Assembly: GCA_964549445.1 (NCBI GenBank)
Contig: CAZJVS010000018.1
Span: forward strand, 1 to 64,000
Reading direction: 5' to 3'
Length of the DNA: 64,000 bases
From: SpSt-539 sp964549445
GTDB lineage: Bacteria; Planctomycetota; Phycisphaerae; UBA1845; UTPLA1
Shown here piece after piece: positions 17,227-26,000 of the stretch. The translations under genes were made by a program, and so were the position numbers. Under the pieces are notes generated by a model that searched no databases, had not been told where the DNA came from, and saw nothing but the letters and a program-made list of their open reading frames with translations. Numbering within the stretch: the first letter of the stretch is position 1; each line of letters opens with the position of its first letter.

Positions 17227-17541
17227 ATGGGCAGGAAAATCTATGTCGGGAATCTGGGCTATAACGTGAGCGGCTCGGATCTGGAAACTCTCTTCGCAGC
17301 CCACGGAACTGTGCAAAGCGCGCAAGTCATCTCGGACCGGTCAACCGGCCAGAGCAAGGGCTTCGGCTTTGTCGAGATGGCAACCGATGAGGAAGCCAAG
17401 ACGGCGATCGCCGCTCTGAACGGCCAGGAGCGCGACGGACGCGCCATGACCGTCAACGAGGCCCGACCGAAGGAGAACCGCTCGGGTGGCGGCTTCGGTG
17501 GAGGCTATGGCGAGCGCGGCGGCGGCCGGAAGCGCTTCTAA
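17227..17541 (+). CDS. RRM-type RNA-binding protein, Gly-rich tail
   Basis: This 104-residue protein has a single RNA-recognition motif: RNP2 is KIYVGNLGYNV and RNP1 is KGFGFVEM. A Gly/Arg-rich tail (SGGGFGGGYGERGGGRKRF) follows, the same plan as cyanobacterial Rbp proteins and eukaryotic glycine-rich RNA-binding proteins. It probably binds single-stranded RNA as a chaperone. Cold induction is known for cyanobacterial relatives, and the 279-base upstream gap would allow a long 5' leader, but nothing in it proves this. GGAG sits about 8 bases before ATG 17227. The gene has its own terminator. Confidence 0.95.
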   Translation: MGRKIYVGNLGYNVSGSDLETLFAAHGTVQSAQVISDRSTGQSKGFGFVEMATDEEAKTAIAALNGQERDGRAMTVNEARPKENRSGGGFGGGYGERGGGRKRF

Positions 17542-17564
17542 CGCTTCAGATAGCATGCCTGAAT

Positions 17565-17597
17565 GGGAGGGTCGCAATGGCGGCCCTCCCTTTTTTT
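17565..17597 (+). terminator. Rho-independent terminator of the RRM gene
   Basis: GGGAGGG (17565-17571) pairs with CCCTCCC (17584-17590), extended by three further pairs including a G-U, and is followed by seven T. It could also act against the convergent desaturase transcript. Confidence 0.93.
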
Positions 17598-17618
17598 ATG
17601 CGCGTGAATGAGCGTGGT

Positions 17619-18773
17619 CTATGCGAGGGCAGAAGGCGCGACGATCGCGGCGCCCATGCGCCGGAGCCAGTGGTAGTGCGACGCGATGCCCGCCCTGAAT
17701 GACTTGTGGGCTCGATAGCGCAGGCCGAACCGCCGACAGGTTGATTCGACCAGCGGCGCGAGTGCTGCGTAATGAACGTGGCAAATGTGCGGAAAGAGGT
17801 GGTGCTCGATCTGAAAGTTGAGACCGCCGACCAGCCACGACAGCGGCCGATTGTCTCGTGCGAAGTCGACCGTCGTTTCGACCTGGTGAGCGGCCCAGGC
17901 CGATTCGATTCGGCCGGTCCGGGAGGCAGGCATCGGAAACTCCGCCTCCTCGACGCAGTGAGCCATCTGGAACACGACGCTCAGTGTGACGCCCTGCACG
18001 AACGCGGTGATGGCGTAGAAAATGATGACCTGCCACGCGGGGTGGAGCAGCAGCGGAATCAGCAGGGCCAGCGAGAAGAAGGCGAGCTTGCCCCCGACAA
18101 ACGTCGCAAGGTCCCAGCCGCGCGGGCGCGGAAACACATGCTCGCCGATGCGCCCGGTGATCAGCTCGCGGAAATCGTCGTAATACTGCCACTTGATCGG
18201 CAGGATTCCGTACAGCGCCCAGAGGTAGAAGTGCTGCAGGCGGTGAAACCACAGCCGTCGCTGGTGCGGCGACAGGCGGCCGAAGAAACCGACGTTGATA
18301 TCGTCGTCATGGCCGGTGACGTTGGTATAGCTGTGGTGGATGGCGTTGTGCTTGCGGGCCCAGATGTAGGAGCTTCCGCCGAGCAAATCAAGCGAGGCGG
18401 CCATGACGCGGTTGATCCACTTGCGGTCGGAGTATGCGCGGTGACCCCCATCGTGTTGCACGTTGAAGCCGACGGCCGCCATGGAGAAGCCGAGCGAAAT
18501 CGCCAGGGGCACGGCGAGCCACCCCGTCGGCGCAAAGAAGACGAGCAGTGCGTAGGATGCGACGAACCACGCCAGCACGACGGCGGTCTTGAGGTACATC
18601 GCCGCGCAATCGCGCGGCGGCTTTCCGGTGCGTGCGAAGTAATCGTCGACCTCGCGGCGGACTTCGCGTTGAAAGCCGTCCGACGCGCCGAACTTGAGAT
18701 GCAACGGTTGGGATGCGACGGACGGACTTTCGGCGGGCAACGATTGTGGGGTTTGCGACTTTACTGCAGTCAT
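17619..18773 (-). CDS. Membrane fatty-acid desaturase (front-end type)
   Basis: This 384-residue integral membrane di-iron enzyme has three histidine boxes: QHDGGH (about 107-111), RKHNAIHH (about 142-147) and QIEHH (about 321-325). The last, with Gln in place of the first His, is typical of front-end delta-5/delta-6 and linoleoyl-CoA desaturases. Hydrophobic spans flank the boxes. No cytochrome b5 domain is fused, so an external electron donor is needed. ATG 18773 with AGGA upstream is preferred to TTG 18791. A structured RNA element with a strong terminator-like hairpin lies directly upstream, so transcription attenuation is likely. Confidence 0.93.
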   Translation of the reverse strand: MTAVKSQTPQSLPAESPSVASQPLHLKFGASDGFQREVRREVDDYFARTGKPPRDCAAMYLKTAVVLAWFVASYALLVFFAPTGWLAVPLAISLGFSMAAVGFNVQHDGGHRAYSDRKWINRVMAASLDLLGGSSYIWARKHNAIHHSYTNVTGHDDDINVGFFGRLSPHQRRLWFHRLQHFYLWALYGILPIKWQYYDDFRELITGRIGEHVFPRPRGWDLATFVGGKLAFFSLALLIPLLLHPAWQVIIFYAITAFVQGVTLSVVFQMAHCVEEAEFPMPASRTGRIESAWAAHQVETTVDFARDNRPLSWLVGGLNFQIEHHLFPHICHVHYAALAPLVESTCRRFGLRYRAHKSFRAGIASHYHWLRRMGAAIVAPSALA

Positions 18774-18818
18774 TGGCGTTCCTGTTGACAAGGTATTGAG
18801 GCCCGCCTCGCGCGAGGC

Positions 18819-18940
18819 AAAAAAAGAAAGCCGGCGTGGCCGAACACTCGGAGGTATTCGATCACGTCGGCTTATTCTTTGACGGGCCTCCCGGCACGGC
18901 CGGTTTGCCCTTCAGCGAATCATCCGACAAGTTTTTCTGA
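18819..18940 (-). ncRNA. Structured leader element, copy 1, upstream of the desaturase
   Basis: Read on the minus strand, the element has three parts. First is a hairpin with arms GCGAATC/GATTCGC. Second is a stem-in-stem block, GGGC...GCCC (within 18884-18912) enclosing CCGGC-NNN-GCCGG (18891-18903) with a GAG bulge. Third, after a short single-stranded linker, is a hairpin with arms AAGCCGACGTG/CACGCCGGCTT (18828-18873), followed by a run of U. The last hairpin looks like an intrinsic terminator 54 nt before the desaturase ATG. The block GCCGGGAGGCCC, the linker and the terminator arm recur in the same order at 19646-19735, upstream of a MpsC-like gene. I do not recognise a known riboswitch class. 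Confidence 0.6.
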
Positions 18941-19049
18941 CGATTCGCCTGGGGCCGAAGTGACATTCACATCGGTCGGGCGGCAGTTTACACTGTAGGC
19001 CTCCGGCGAGCGAAAGCAAGGCTGCGAACGGATTTACGGATCGATCACG

Positions 19050-19430
19050 ATGAAGACGCAGGGCGAGATCGAGGCCGCCATTTGCGATGGCATGAGCCGC
19101 TTCGAACAGGAATACATGGGCCGCGGCCCCAAGGACATCCGCACGCACCTGATGGGCGACTTGCTGATGGTCCGCCTGCAGGGCGTCCTGACGGCCGCCG
19201 AGCAGCAACTGGTCAAATCGTTGCCGGCCGAGAAGGGGCGCGATCTTCTCAAGCAGGTCCGGGTACACCTGATCGAGACGGCCCGGCCGGTCATGGCGGC
19301 GATGGTCCAGGCTGTGACCGGCGTGCAGGTCGTGAGTCTGCACCACGACGTGAGCACGATGACCGGTGAGGAGATCGTCGTCTTTACGCTGAGCGAAGCG
19401 CCGGTCGTGCGAACGGCGAAGAGAAATTGA
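19050..19430 (+). CDS. MpsC family (DUF2294) protein
   Basis: The 126-residue protein carries the DUF2294 blocks GRGPKDIRTHLMGDLLMVRL, GVLTAAEQQLVK, and VVSLHHDVSTMTGEEIVVFTL. In Staphylococcus aureus the domain is MpsC, linked to the MpsAB sodium/bicarbonate-coupled membrane-potential system; its own biochemical activity is unclear. No mpsA or mpsB homologue lies in the window. The start at ATG 19050 is weakly supported by GGAT upstream. It is divergent from the desaturase. A second, diverged DUF2294 gene follows after 349 bases. Confidence 0.82.
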   Translation: MKTQGEIEAAICDGMSRFEQEYMGRGPKDIRTHLMGDLLMVRLQGVLTAAEQQLVKSLPAEKGRDLLKQVRVHLIETARPVMAAMVQAVTGVQVVSLHHDVSTMTGEEIVVFTLSEAPVVRTAKRN

Positions 19431-19576
19431 GCCCGATGTGACGATTTCGAGCGCCGGCATGGTGCCCTGTTGCGAGTTGGAGTGTCATCGATCGCGCGGG
19501 AATGCCGATGTTTTCAGTGTCGGGAGTCCGGCGCGGACGCGCCTTGTTGTTCGCCACGGGCACGCTAAAATAGCGG

Positions 19577-19745
19577 TTCGAGCCGAGTTTGCCGGCGCGG
19601 TGCATTCGGCTCGAAACGTATACCGTTCCGAAATCGGAGGACTAGGTAAAGGGCAGTCCGGCGGAGCCGGGAGGCCCATTAACGAGTAAGCCGATGTGGC
19701 GAAGCGCCTGATCAGGGCCGCTGCCACATCGGCTTGTTTATTTGT
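19577..19745 (+). ncRNA. Structured leader element, copy 2, upstream of the second MpsC-like gene
   Basis: The plus strand shows a hairpin with arms CGAGCCGA/TCGGCTCG (about 19579-19614). Next comes GGGC...GCCC (19651-19676) enclosing CCGGC-GGA-GCCGG with the same GAG bulge as copy 1, then the linker ATTAACGAG. A perfect 13-bp hairpin follows (19688-19700 with 19723-19735) and then GTTTATTTG. Order, spacing and much of the sequence match the minus-strand element at 18819-18940. The hairpin ends 44 nt before the ATG of the 19780 gene. The U-tract is weaker than in copy 1. A cis-acting attenuator or riboswitch is the simplest reading; a small inverted mobile repeat is an alternative. Confidence 0.6.
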
Positions 19746-19779
19746 GCGAACCAGCGGGCCGTTGCACAGGACCGGCCGG

Positions 19780-20190
19780 ATGGATGAATCGGGTTTGTCA
19801 TTTTCGAAACAGATCGCGCGAGCGGCGCTGGAACTCGAACAACAGAGGACCGGCCACACGCCGAAATCGGTGACGGTAATCCTGTGCGACGACTCGCTCG
19901 TCATCACGCTGCACGGGGCGCTGACGCCGGCGGAACGCGCAATGGCGCAGGACGCGGCGGGCGCGGCGCAGTTGCAGCAGTTGCACGAAGCCCTGTTTGC
20001 CGGCTCGTCGGGCCGGCTTCGCGATGCGATCCAGCGGATCACCGGCCTGGCGGTTCGCGACGCGGGCGCCGGGTCGGAGGCGAGTGCCGTGATCCGGGTG
20101 TTTCCCACCGGCACGGTTGTGCAGGTGTTTTTGCTTTCCGGGCGCGTGTCGCCCGAGAGCTGGAGCGGTAGCGGAAGCGGCTTCGACTAG
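19780..20190 (+). CDS. Diverged MpsC family (DUF2294-like) protein
   Basis: The 136-residue protein keeps the outline of DUF2294 (VTVILCDDSLVITLHGALTPAERAM, then RLRDAIQRITGLAV and a VIRVFPTGTVVQVFLLSG end). The GRGP motif is changed to RTGHTPKSV and there are insertions in the middle. It is probably a paralogue of the 19050 gene with changed function. ATG 19780 follows the structured RNA element and replaces a 28-residue in-frame extension that would be translated from the element itself. The HesB-like and radical SAM genes follow on the same strand. Confidence 0.68.
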   Translation: MDESGLSFSKQIARAALELEQQRTGHTPKSVTVILCDDSLVITLHGALTPAERAMAQDAAGAAQLQQLHEALFAGSSGRLRDAIQRITGLAVRDAGAGSEASAVIRVFPTGTVVQVFLLSGRVSPESWSGSGSGFD

Positions 20191-20222
20191 TCGGCGTCGC
20201 ATCCGGGATTGGATGAGATCAC

Positions 20223-20504
20223 GTGCAAGCGAAGGACCCTATCTTCACGGTGACGGCCGGCGCCCGGGCGCGGCTGGCAAAGAAACTCACGACCAAGCGG
20301 GCGACCAGCGAACAGGCACTGCGGTTCGTCCGCCGTCCGGGCGGCTGGCAGTTGCGGCTGGACGGCGCCGATCCCGAGGACACGAAGTTCACGCACGAAG
20401 GCCGCACCGTGTTGCTACTGGATGCGGAAGTCTCACGGAAGATGAAGACCAAGACGCTCGGCATCCGGCAGACGCCGGGTGGTCCGCGCCTGACGCTGAG
20501 CTAG
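20223..20504 (+). CDS. Small HesB/IscA-like protein without cysteines
   Basis: The 93-residue protein opens with FTVTAGARARLAKKL, which resembles the first strand and helix of HesB/IscA iron-sulfur carriers. The later DTKFTHEGRTVLLLDAEVSR also recalls the family, where the segment normally reads D..F...G..V.vd......L. All cluster-binding Cys residues are missing, so cluster transfer is unlikely; the assignment is by pattern only. The start is GTG 20223. It lies 21 bases before a radical SAM gene that needs a 4Fe-4S cluster, so an accessory role is conceivable. Confidence 0.6.
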   Translation: MQAKDPIFTVTAGARARLAKKLTTKRATSEQALRFVRRPGGWQLRLDGADPEDTKFTHEGRTVLLLDAEVSRKMKTKTLGIRQTPGGPRLTLS

Positions 20505-20525
20505 GCGCATCGAAAGGAACGACGC

Positions 20526-22397
20526 ATGGAATTACCTCGCCGCGATCGGGACGACATCCATCTCAAGGACGGGGCGTTTCGCGAGTGCATGGCCGCGCTT
20601 CGCGGAATGAAGGACGTGCACGATCTGGCGATTTTGATCTTCTACGCCTTCGATCCGCGCACTCACATGCTGCCCTTCTGGTACGCCGACAAGCGCATGG
20701 CCCCCTGCTCGGTGCGCCTGCTGGGCGACGTACTCGATGCCGCGGGCTTTAAAAACGTCCGCATCGTCTTGCAGCAGTGGTCGCCCCATGTGCTGCCGAG
20801 CCGCGCCCGACTGAACGGCCGCCGGCCCGACATCGTGATGGTCTCGTCGATGCAGGTTCACGCCGACCGCGCCTACGCGCTCGTCCGCGACGCACACGCC
20901 ATGGGCGATGCTCGCCCGCTCATCCTCGCCGGCGGTTCGAAGGCCATCTACGAGCCGACCGACTTCTTCGACCTCGGCCCCGGCCCGGGCGTCGGCGCCG
21001 ACTGCGTCTCGACCGGCGAAGTTTACGTCTTCATGGACCTGCTGCGAACGATCCTCAGCCAGCGCCGGCCGGACGAGACGGTGCGCGACGCGTACGAATC
21101 GGCACGGATGAACGGCTCGCTCGCGGACATCCCCGGGCTCGTCTACCTGTCGCCCGATGCGGCCCCGGATCAGCCGATTGCGATCAACACGGGCGTGCAG
21201 CGGTTGCTGCGCGACCTCGACGAAATGCCGATGCCGGACGCCGGCTATCGCATGCTCGAACCGCCGCACCGCAAGCGCGGGCTCTCGCCGAAACCGTGCC
21301 CGCCGAAGCGCGTCGGCAAGCTGTCGACGATCGCCTCGGTAATCTCGACTCAGGGCTGCAAGTTCAACTGCTCGTTCTGCCCGATCCCGGCCGTCAACCA
21401 GCGGACGTGGCGCTACAAGAGCCCGAAGCGCATGGCCGACGAGATCGCCCACATCTATCAGAACTTCGGCATCACGCACTTCTTCGGCACCGATGACAAC
21501 TTCTTCAATGACCGCCAGACGGTCATCAACCTCATGACCGAACTCGCGAACCGCCGGGTTGACGGCAAGCCCCTCGGAAGCTGCATCCGCTACTTCACCG
21601 AGGCCACCGAGTTCGACGTCTACAAGAACCGCGATCTGCTGCCGCTGGCAAAGGCCGGCGGCCTGGGGGCGATCTGGTTCGGCATCGAAGACATCACTGC
21701 CGAACTGGTGAACAAGGGCCAGACCGAGGTCAAGACATCCGAGTTGTTCGCCCTGCTGCTGAAGCTCGGCATCGAACCGATGACCATGATGATCCACAGC
21801 GACACGCAGCCCCTGCGCTCGACCAATGGCGATTTGTCGGGATTGCTCGACCAGGCCCGCTATCTGTTCGACCAGGGCGCCGTCTCTTATCAGTGTACGT
21901 ATCTCGGCCCGGCCGTCGGCACGCGAGACTTCGAGCCCGCCGTCAAGTCGCGAACGGTCTATCGTCGCGTCGGTTCAAAGACAATCCCGCAGGCCTTTCA
22001 GGACGGCAATCACGTCGCCGCCTCGGCCCATCCTCAGCCGTGGTCGCGGCAGATTAACGTCTTGCGGGCGTACGCGGCGTTCTACAACCCGCTCAACACG
22101 CTTCGCGCTTTCTTCCGTTTCCGCCGCGATTCCCTCGGCGGCAAGCGGCTGCTCTTCCAGTTGATCGGGCAAATCGGCCTGCTGCTCACCGCCCCGCGGC
22201 TGCTGGCATGGGCCTGGCGCCTGAAGCGCGGCCCGATCGAAATGTGGGACGGCCTGCAGCCGGCGCGAATTCCGATGGTGGACGCGTCGACCGGTCGCGA
22301 GATCAACTGGGCCATCGAACACATCCCGACACTCGCGCCGCCCGAAACGCCCGAGTCATCGGTCCACGACGCACCAGCCCTGGCCCTCGCGTCGTAA
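20526..22397 (+). CDS. B12-binding domain radical SAM protein
   Basis: The 623-residue protein has an N-terminal cobalamin-binding-like region (about 50-180, with PDIVMVSSMQVHADRAYAL) and a radical SAM barrel with CKFNCSFC (CX3CX2C, about 278-285), which binds the 4Fe-4S cluster. A C-terminal helical region (about 500-590) contains hydrophobic stretches. The layout resembles class B radical SAM methylases and HpnJ/HpnP-type hopanoid enzymes, so a lipid or hydrocarbon substrate is possible; no specific substrate is claimed. AAGGA lies 7-8 bases before ATG 20526. It sits just downstream of the HesB-like gene and about 1.7 kb from a fatty-acid desaturase. Confidence 0.88.
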   Translation: MELPRRDRDDIHLKDGAFRECMAALRGMKDVHDLAILIFYAFDPRTHMLPFWYADKRMAPCSVRLLGDVLDAAGFKNVRIVLQQWSPHVLPSRARLNGRRPDIVMVSSMQVHADRAYALVRDAHAMGDARPLILAGGSKAIYEPTDFFDLGPGPGVGADCVSTGEVYVFMDLLRTILSQRRPDETVRDAYESARMNGSLADIPGLVYLSPDAAPDQPIAINTGVQRLLRDLDEMPMPDAGYRMLEPPHRKRGLSPKPCPPKRVGKLSTIASVISTQGCKFNCSFCPIPAVNQRTWRYKSPKRMADEIAHIYQNFGITHFFGTDDNFFNDRQTVINLMTELANRRVDGKPLGSCIRYFTEATEFDVYKNRDLLPLAKAGGLGAIWFGIEDITAELVNKGQTEVKTSELFALLLKLGIEPMTMMIHSDTQPLRSTNGDLSGLLDQARYLFDQGAVSYQCTYLGPAVGTRDFEPAVKSRTVYRRVGSKTIPQAFQDGNHVAASAHPQPWSRQINVLRAYAAFYNPLNTLRAFFRFRRDSLGGKRLLFQLIGQIGLLLTAPRLLAWAWRLKRGPIEMWDGLQPARIPMVDASTGREINWAIEHIPTLAPPETPESSVHDAPALALAS

Positions 22398-22574
22398 ACC
22401 GCACGGAATAAGTGCGGCATTGCGAGTTGCGAAACTAGGGTTTCTCTTGCTCAACTAGGAAAAATCCCTAGCCCGATTGGGTTGTTGCGCGCGGAAGATT
22501 CCGCAACACGCGGTGTCGTATTCCGTCGATGCGCGCGCACCACGTTCCGACGCGCACAACTTTGTCAAATGCTA

Positions 22575-22603
22575 TTGCATTAGTCATGATCGTCAGGTAT
22601 AAG
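22575..22603 (+). promoter_or_regulatory. Candidate promoter with overlapping palindrome
   Basis: TTGCAT (22575-22580) and TATAAG (22598-22603) are 17 bases apart. A perfect palindrome, GTATA-AG-TATAC (22597-22608), overlaps the -10 region and could be an operator. It lies in an AT-richer pocket upstream of the first giant gene. Confidence 0.45.
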
Positions 22604-22628
22604 TATACTCGCTTGGGAGGGCGAGCCG

Positions 22629-22760
22629 ATGCCCGGGTGCACACACTCATCCAGCAGTTGTCAATCTGCGGATTACCAAGCACAGACGCACAACTTGGAA
22701 GCAAGGGTCTGCGAGGAGGGAGTTAATTTCGCTTCGCGGAAGGTCCGCGCCCAGAGGTAA
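22629..22760 (+). CDS. Possible 43-residue small ORF
   Basis: ATG 22629 follows GGGAGG at 22616-22621 with good spacing, downstream of the candidate promoter at 22575-22603. The frame closes at TAA 22758-22760. The predicted peptide is polar, begins MPGCTHSSSSC and has three Cys residues; no homologue is recognised. It may be a real small protein, a leader peptide for the giant gene, or chance. Confidence 0.3.
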   Translation: MPGCTHSSSSCQSADYQAQTHNLEARVCEEGVNFASRKVRAQR

Positions 22761-22808
22761 AAAAACTGCGAGCCGGCGTTGACGCTTGCAACATCCCGCC
22801 GGCCCGCC

Positions 22809-22932
22809 GAGGGGCGATGCAGTCCATGAGGGGACTGATGCCTTAACGCATCATTCTATGTCCGGCTGCACACGTCGGACAAGCCCTCCAACTAGCTGCT
22901 CAACCGCCCAGAAGGCCGCCGCGCGGCGTTTT
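22809..22932 (+). ncRNA. Putative structured leader of the first giant gene
   Basis: An outer pairing, GAGGGGC (22809-22815) with GCCCTC (22883-22888), encloses three hairpins: AGTCC/GGACT (22821-22836), GATGC/GCATC (22837-22852) and GTCCGGC/GTCGGAC (22860-22880). A second GATGC (22816-22820) can compete for the same GCATC, so two folds are possible. A short GCCGC/GCGGC hairpin with GTTTT (22915-22932) follows and resembles a weak terminator. It lies about 160 bases before ATG 23090. GC-rich DNA folds easily, so this remains tentative. Confidence 0.35.
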
Positions 22933-23089
22933 CACGCGCCGACGCGGCGAGACGTTGTGTTTTGTTCGTCCGGCCGCGCTTCGGCGCGGGCTGAGGCGAG
23001 TGGAAACAGGCATGTCACAGGCCAAGGGACCAGACATCGCGACGCCGCACGGGCCGCCAAAGGCCGGTCGCGCCGCACGGGAGATTCAC

Positions 23090-26000
23090 ATGTCAGCCGG
23101 CTCTTGTCACACGCACACTTCGATTCGGCGGATTGGATGGGTCATCGCAATGGCCGCGACGCTCCTGGGAGTCGCGGCCGTGCCGTCTTGGGGGCAGGTG
23201 AAGATCAGCCAAGTGTACGGGTCCGGCGGGAATTCGCAGGCGCCATTGCTGAACGATTACATTGAAATCTACAACGCCGGCGCGGTTGCCCAGAGCCTGA
23301 GCGGTTGGTCCGTCCAATATGCGTCCGCGACTGGCGCTTCGTTCACTGCGACGGCGTTGCCTGCCGTTTCGCTGCTGCCCGGACAATACTTGTTGGTTCA
23401 GGAAGCCGCTGGCACTTCGGCGCCCGCTGGGCAATCGCCCGGTCTGCCGGCGCCACAGGCAACGGCGGCGATCGCGATGTCGGGTACGGACTTCAAGGTA
23501 GCGCTGGTGAGTTCCACCACGGCGCTGACGACCGGAACGCCAACGTATATCGGCAATCCGACGCTGGTCGATTTTGTCGGTGCAGGCACAGCCAATTGGA
23601 ACGACTCGGCTGCCAACGGCGCGGCTTTTAGCGCCGCAAACAACGCGCCGGCCCCGTCGACCGCCTACGCGATTTACCGGATCGGCTGCGGCGCGACGGA
23701 CACCCAGAACAGCGGTGCCGACTGGGCGGTCGGCTGGCCCGCGCCGCGGAATACAGCGACCGCGCTTAATGCGGGGATCACGGTGATCGGCAGCGCGCTA
23801 CCACTCACGATTGAAGAGCTTCAGTCCGTTCGACTGACCGCGACGCCCTATCGCTGCGCGACCAATAACTTGGGCGCGGGCACCATCGTCAGCGTCGACA
23901 CAACTCCGATCGGCGGAGGGGGGCTGGTCGGAATGGTCGACGATGGTTCCGGAGGCGATGATGTCGCGGGCGACGGAATCTACACGGCTGTGGTAGCGGT
24001 CGGCGCCGGAACCACCACCGGTACCAAGAGTCTCGCCCTTCTCGTCAGTGACGGCGGCGGCAATACCGGCGGCGGTTACATCAGTATTGAAGTGAAGGCG
24101 ACGAGCACGCCGGACAACGATAACTGCACCGCAGCGAGCGCCCTCGCCATACCGAGTTCAACAACCAGCAGCTTCACGGGTTCGACCGTCGAATCGAACC
24201 CGTTTGCATCGTTCGGGGCAGCTCCCACATCGGGATTCTCTTTCCGTCGCGGGCGCTGGTATTCGGTCGTGGGGAATGGCAATACACTGACAGCATCGCT
24301 TTGTGCCTCCACGCCGGCATTCGATTCCGTAATGGCTGTCTTCTGCGGCTCGTGCGACGGCTTGACGGTCATCGCAACGGGCGACGATGCAGGTCCTGCG
24401 TGCGCGGGCTCGGCGGCGTCCGCAGCGTGGTGTTCGGCGCTCGGTACGACCTATTACATCTGGGTGGCGCCGTTCGCGACCGGCGCTTCGACAGCGGCGT
24501 TCACGCTCGATATTACGAGCGGCGCGAGCTGCGCGACCGCTTTCCCATGCACGACCTGCCTCGGCACGGCCGGTCCGTTCAGCGAAGTCGAGCCCGGTTA
24601 TGGCATCCACACAAACGATGGTTGTGGCTCGACGCCTGGGTTGTTTACAAATATCGCGACGCCCGGAATCGTCCCGACCACGCTGCGAGGCACTGCGCGC
24701 GGAATGATCGGAAACCGCGACGTGGACGCCTATCGCTTCCAGGCTACCACGAATGGCAACATCACAATTACGATCGACACGCTTGGAACAAACGCACAGG
24801 CGCAGCTATTCGCGCTGACCGGAGGCAGCGGCGTGTGCCCGTACACGACCGGCGCGACGCCGATCGCATTCACTCCGCTGTTTGTGGCGCGCTGCGTGAC
24901 GACGATTCAAACCGTCACCTCAACCGTCACGGCAGGGACTTGGTACGCCGTTCAGGTTGTCGGTGGCCTGCCCGTGCAGGTCACTCCGCCATCGATCGTG
25001 GCTGGTGGCCAGATGCCCGGAGGTACAACCTACCAATACACGATGAGCGTTGCGATTGTTCCAATCGGGGGATGTTGCGACGTGAACGGCTCCTGCTCGG
25101 TCACGACCGAAGCGGCCTGTGCAGGCAGCTATCAGGGCAACGGATCGTCGTGCGGCTCGCCGGTAGCCATCTTCACGGAAAACTTCGATGGCGTCACACC
25201 TCCGGCGCTCCCGGCGGGTTGGACGGCAACCAACGCTTCCGGCGTTGCGCTTTGGGTCACCAGCAGCACAGGCACTCCGACCCCCGTCGCCGATTCGGCG
25301 CCAAACGCCGCGTTGATTGACGACCCGGCCACCGTTTCCGATAAGCGTCTTGATTCGCCGAGCATCCCGATTACATCGGCCTCGGCAGTCTTGACTTTCC
25401 GAAACAACTACCTGCTGGAGAGCGGTTTCGACGGCGGCGTACTTGAAATTTCCATCGGCGGAAGCCCGTTTGCCGACATCGTGACGGCCGGTGGAAGCTT
25501 CGTCGTCGGTGGGTATAACGGCACGATCTCTACAAACCCAACTTTCGGGAGTCCTATTATAGGTAGGCCGGCCTGGACCGGTACATCCAGCGGCTTTATC
25601 ACGACAACGGTAAATCTCCCTGCGTCGGCGAATGGCCAGAGCATCGTCCTACGCTGGCGCATGGGCAGCGATAATTCCACCGCCGGCACGGGTTGGCGCG
25701 TGGACTCGATAATGATTACCCAGCCACCACCTCCGATCTGTCCGCAACCTCCGATCACGGACAATCTCTGCACCAACGCGATCGTGGATGCGGTGATTAC
25801 CACGCCGCCGATCGGTCCGGTTTCGATCATCTACAACAGCGCCGGCTTCCCGGACACAATCGTCCGACGCCAGCCGCCCCCCTACAACACCGGGACCAAC
25901 ATTGCTACGGAACTGCTGGCGCTCAACCTCGTCAGCGTTAATCCATTCCCCTCGACGCTGCAACTGCGGCCGACGCCGCGATCGCTTGGCAAGATCGAAA

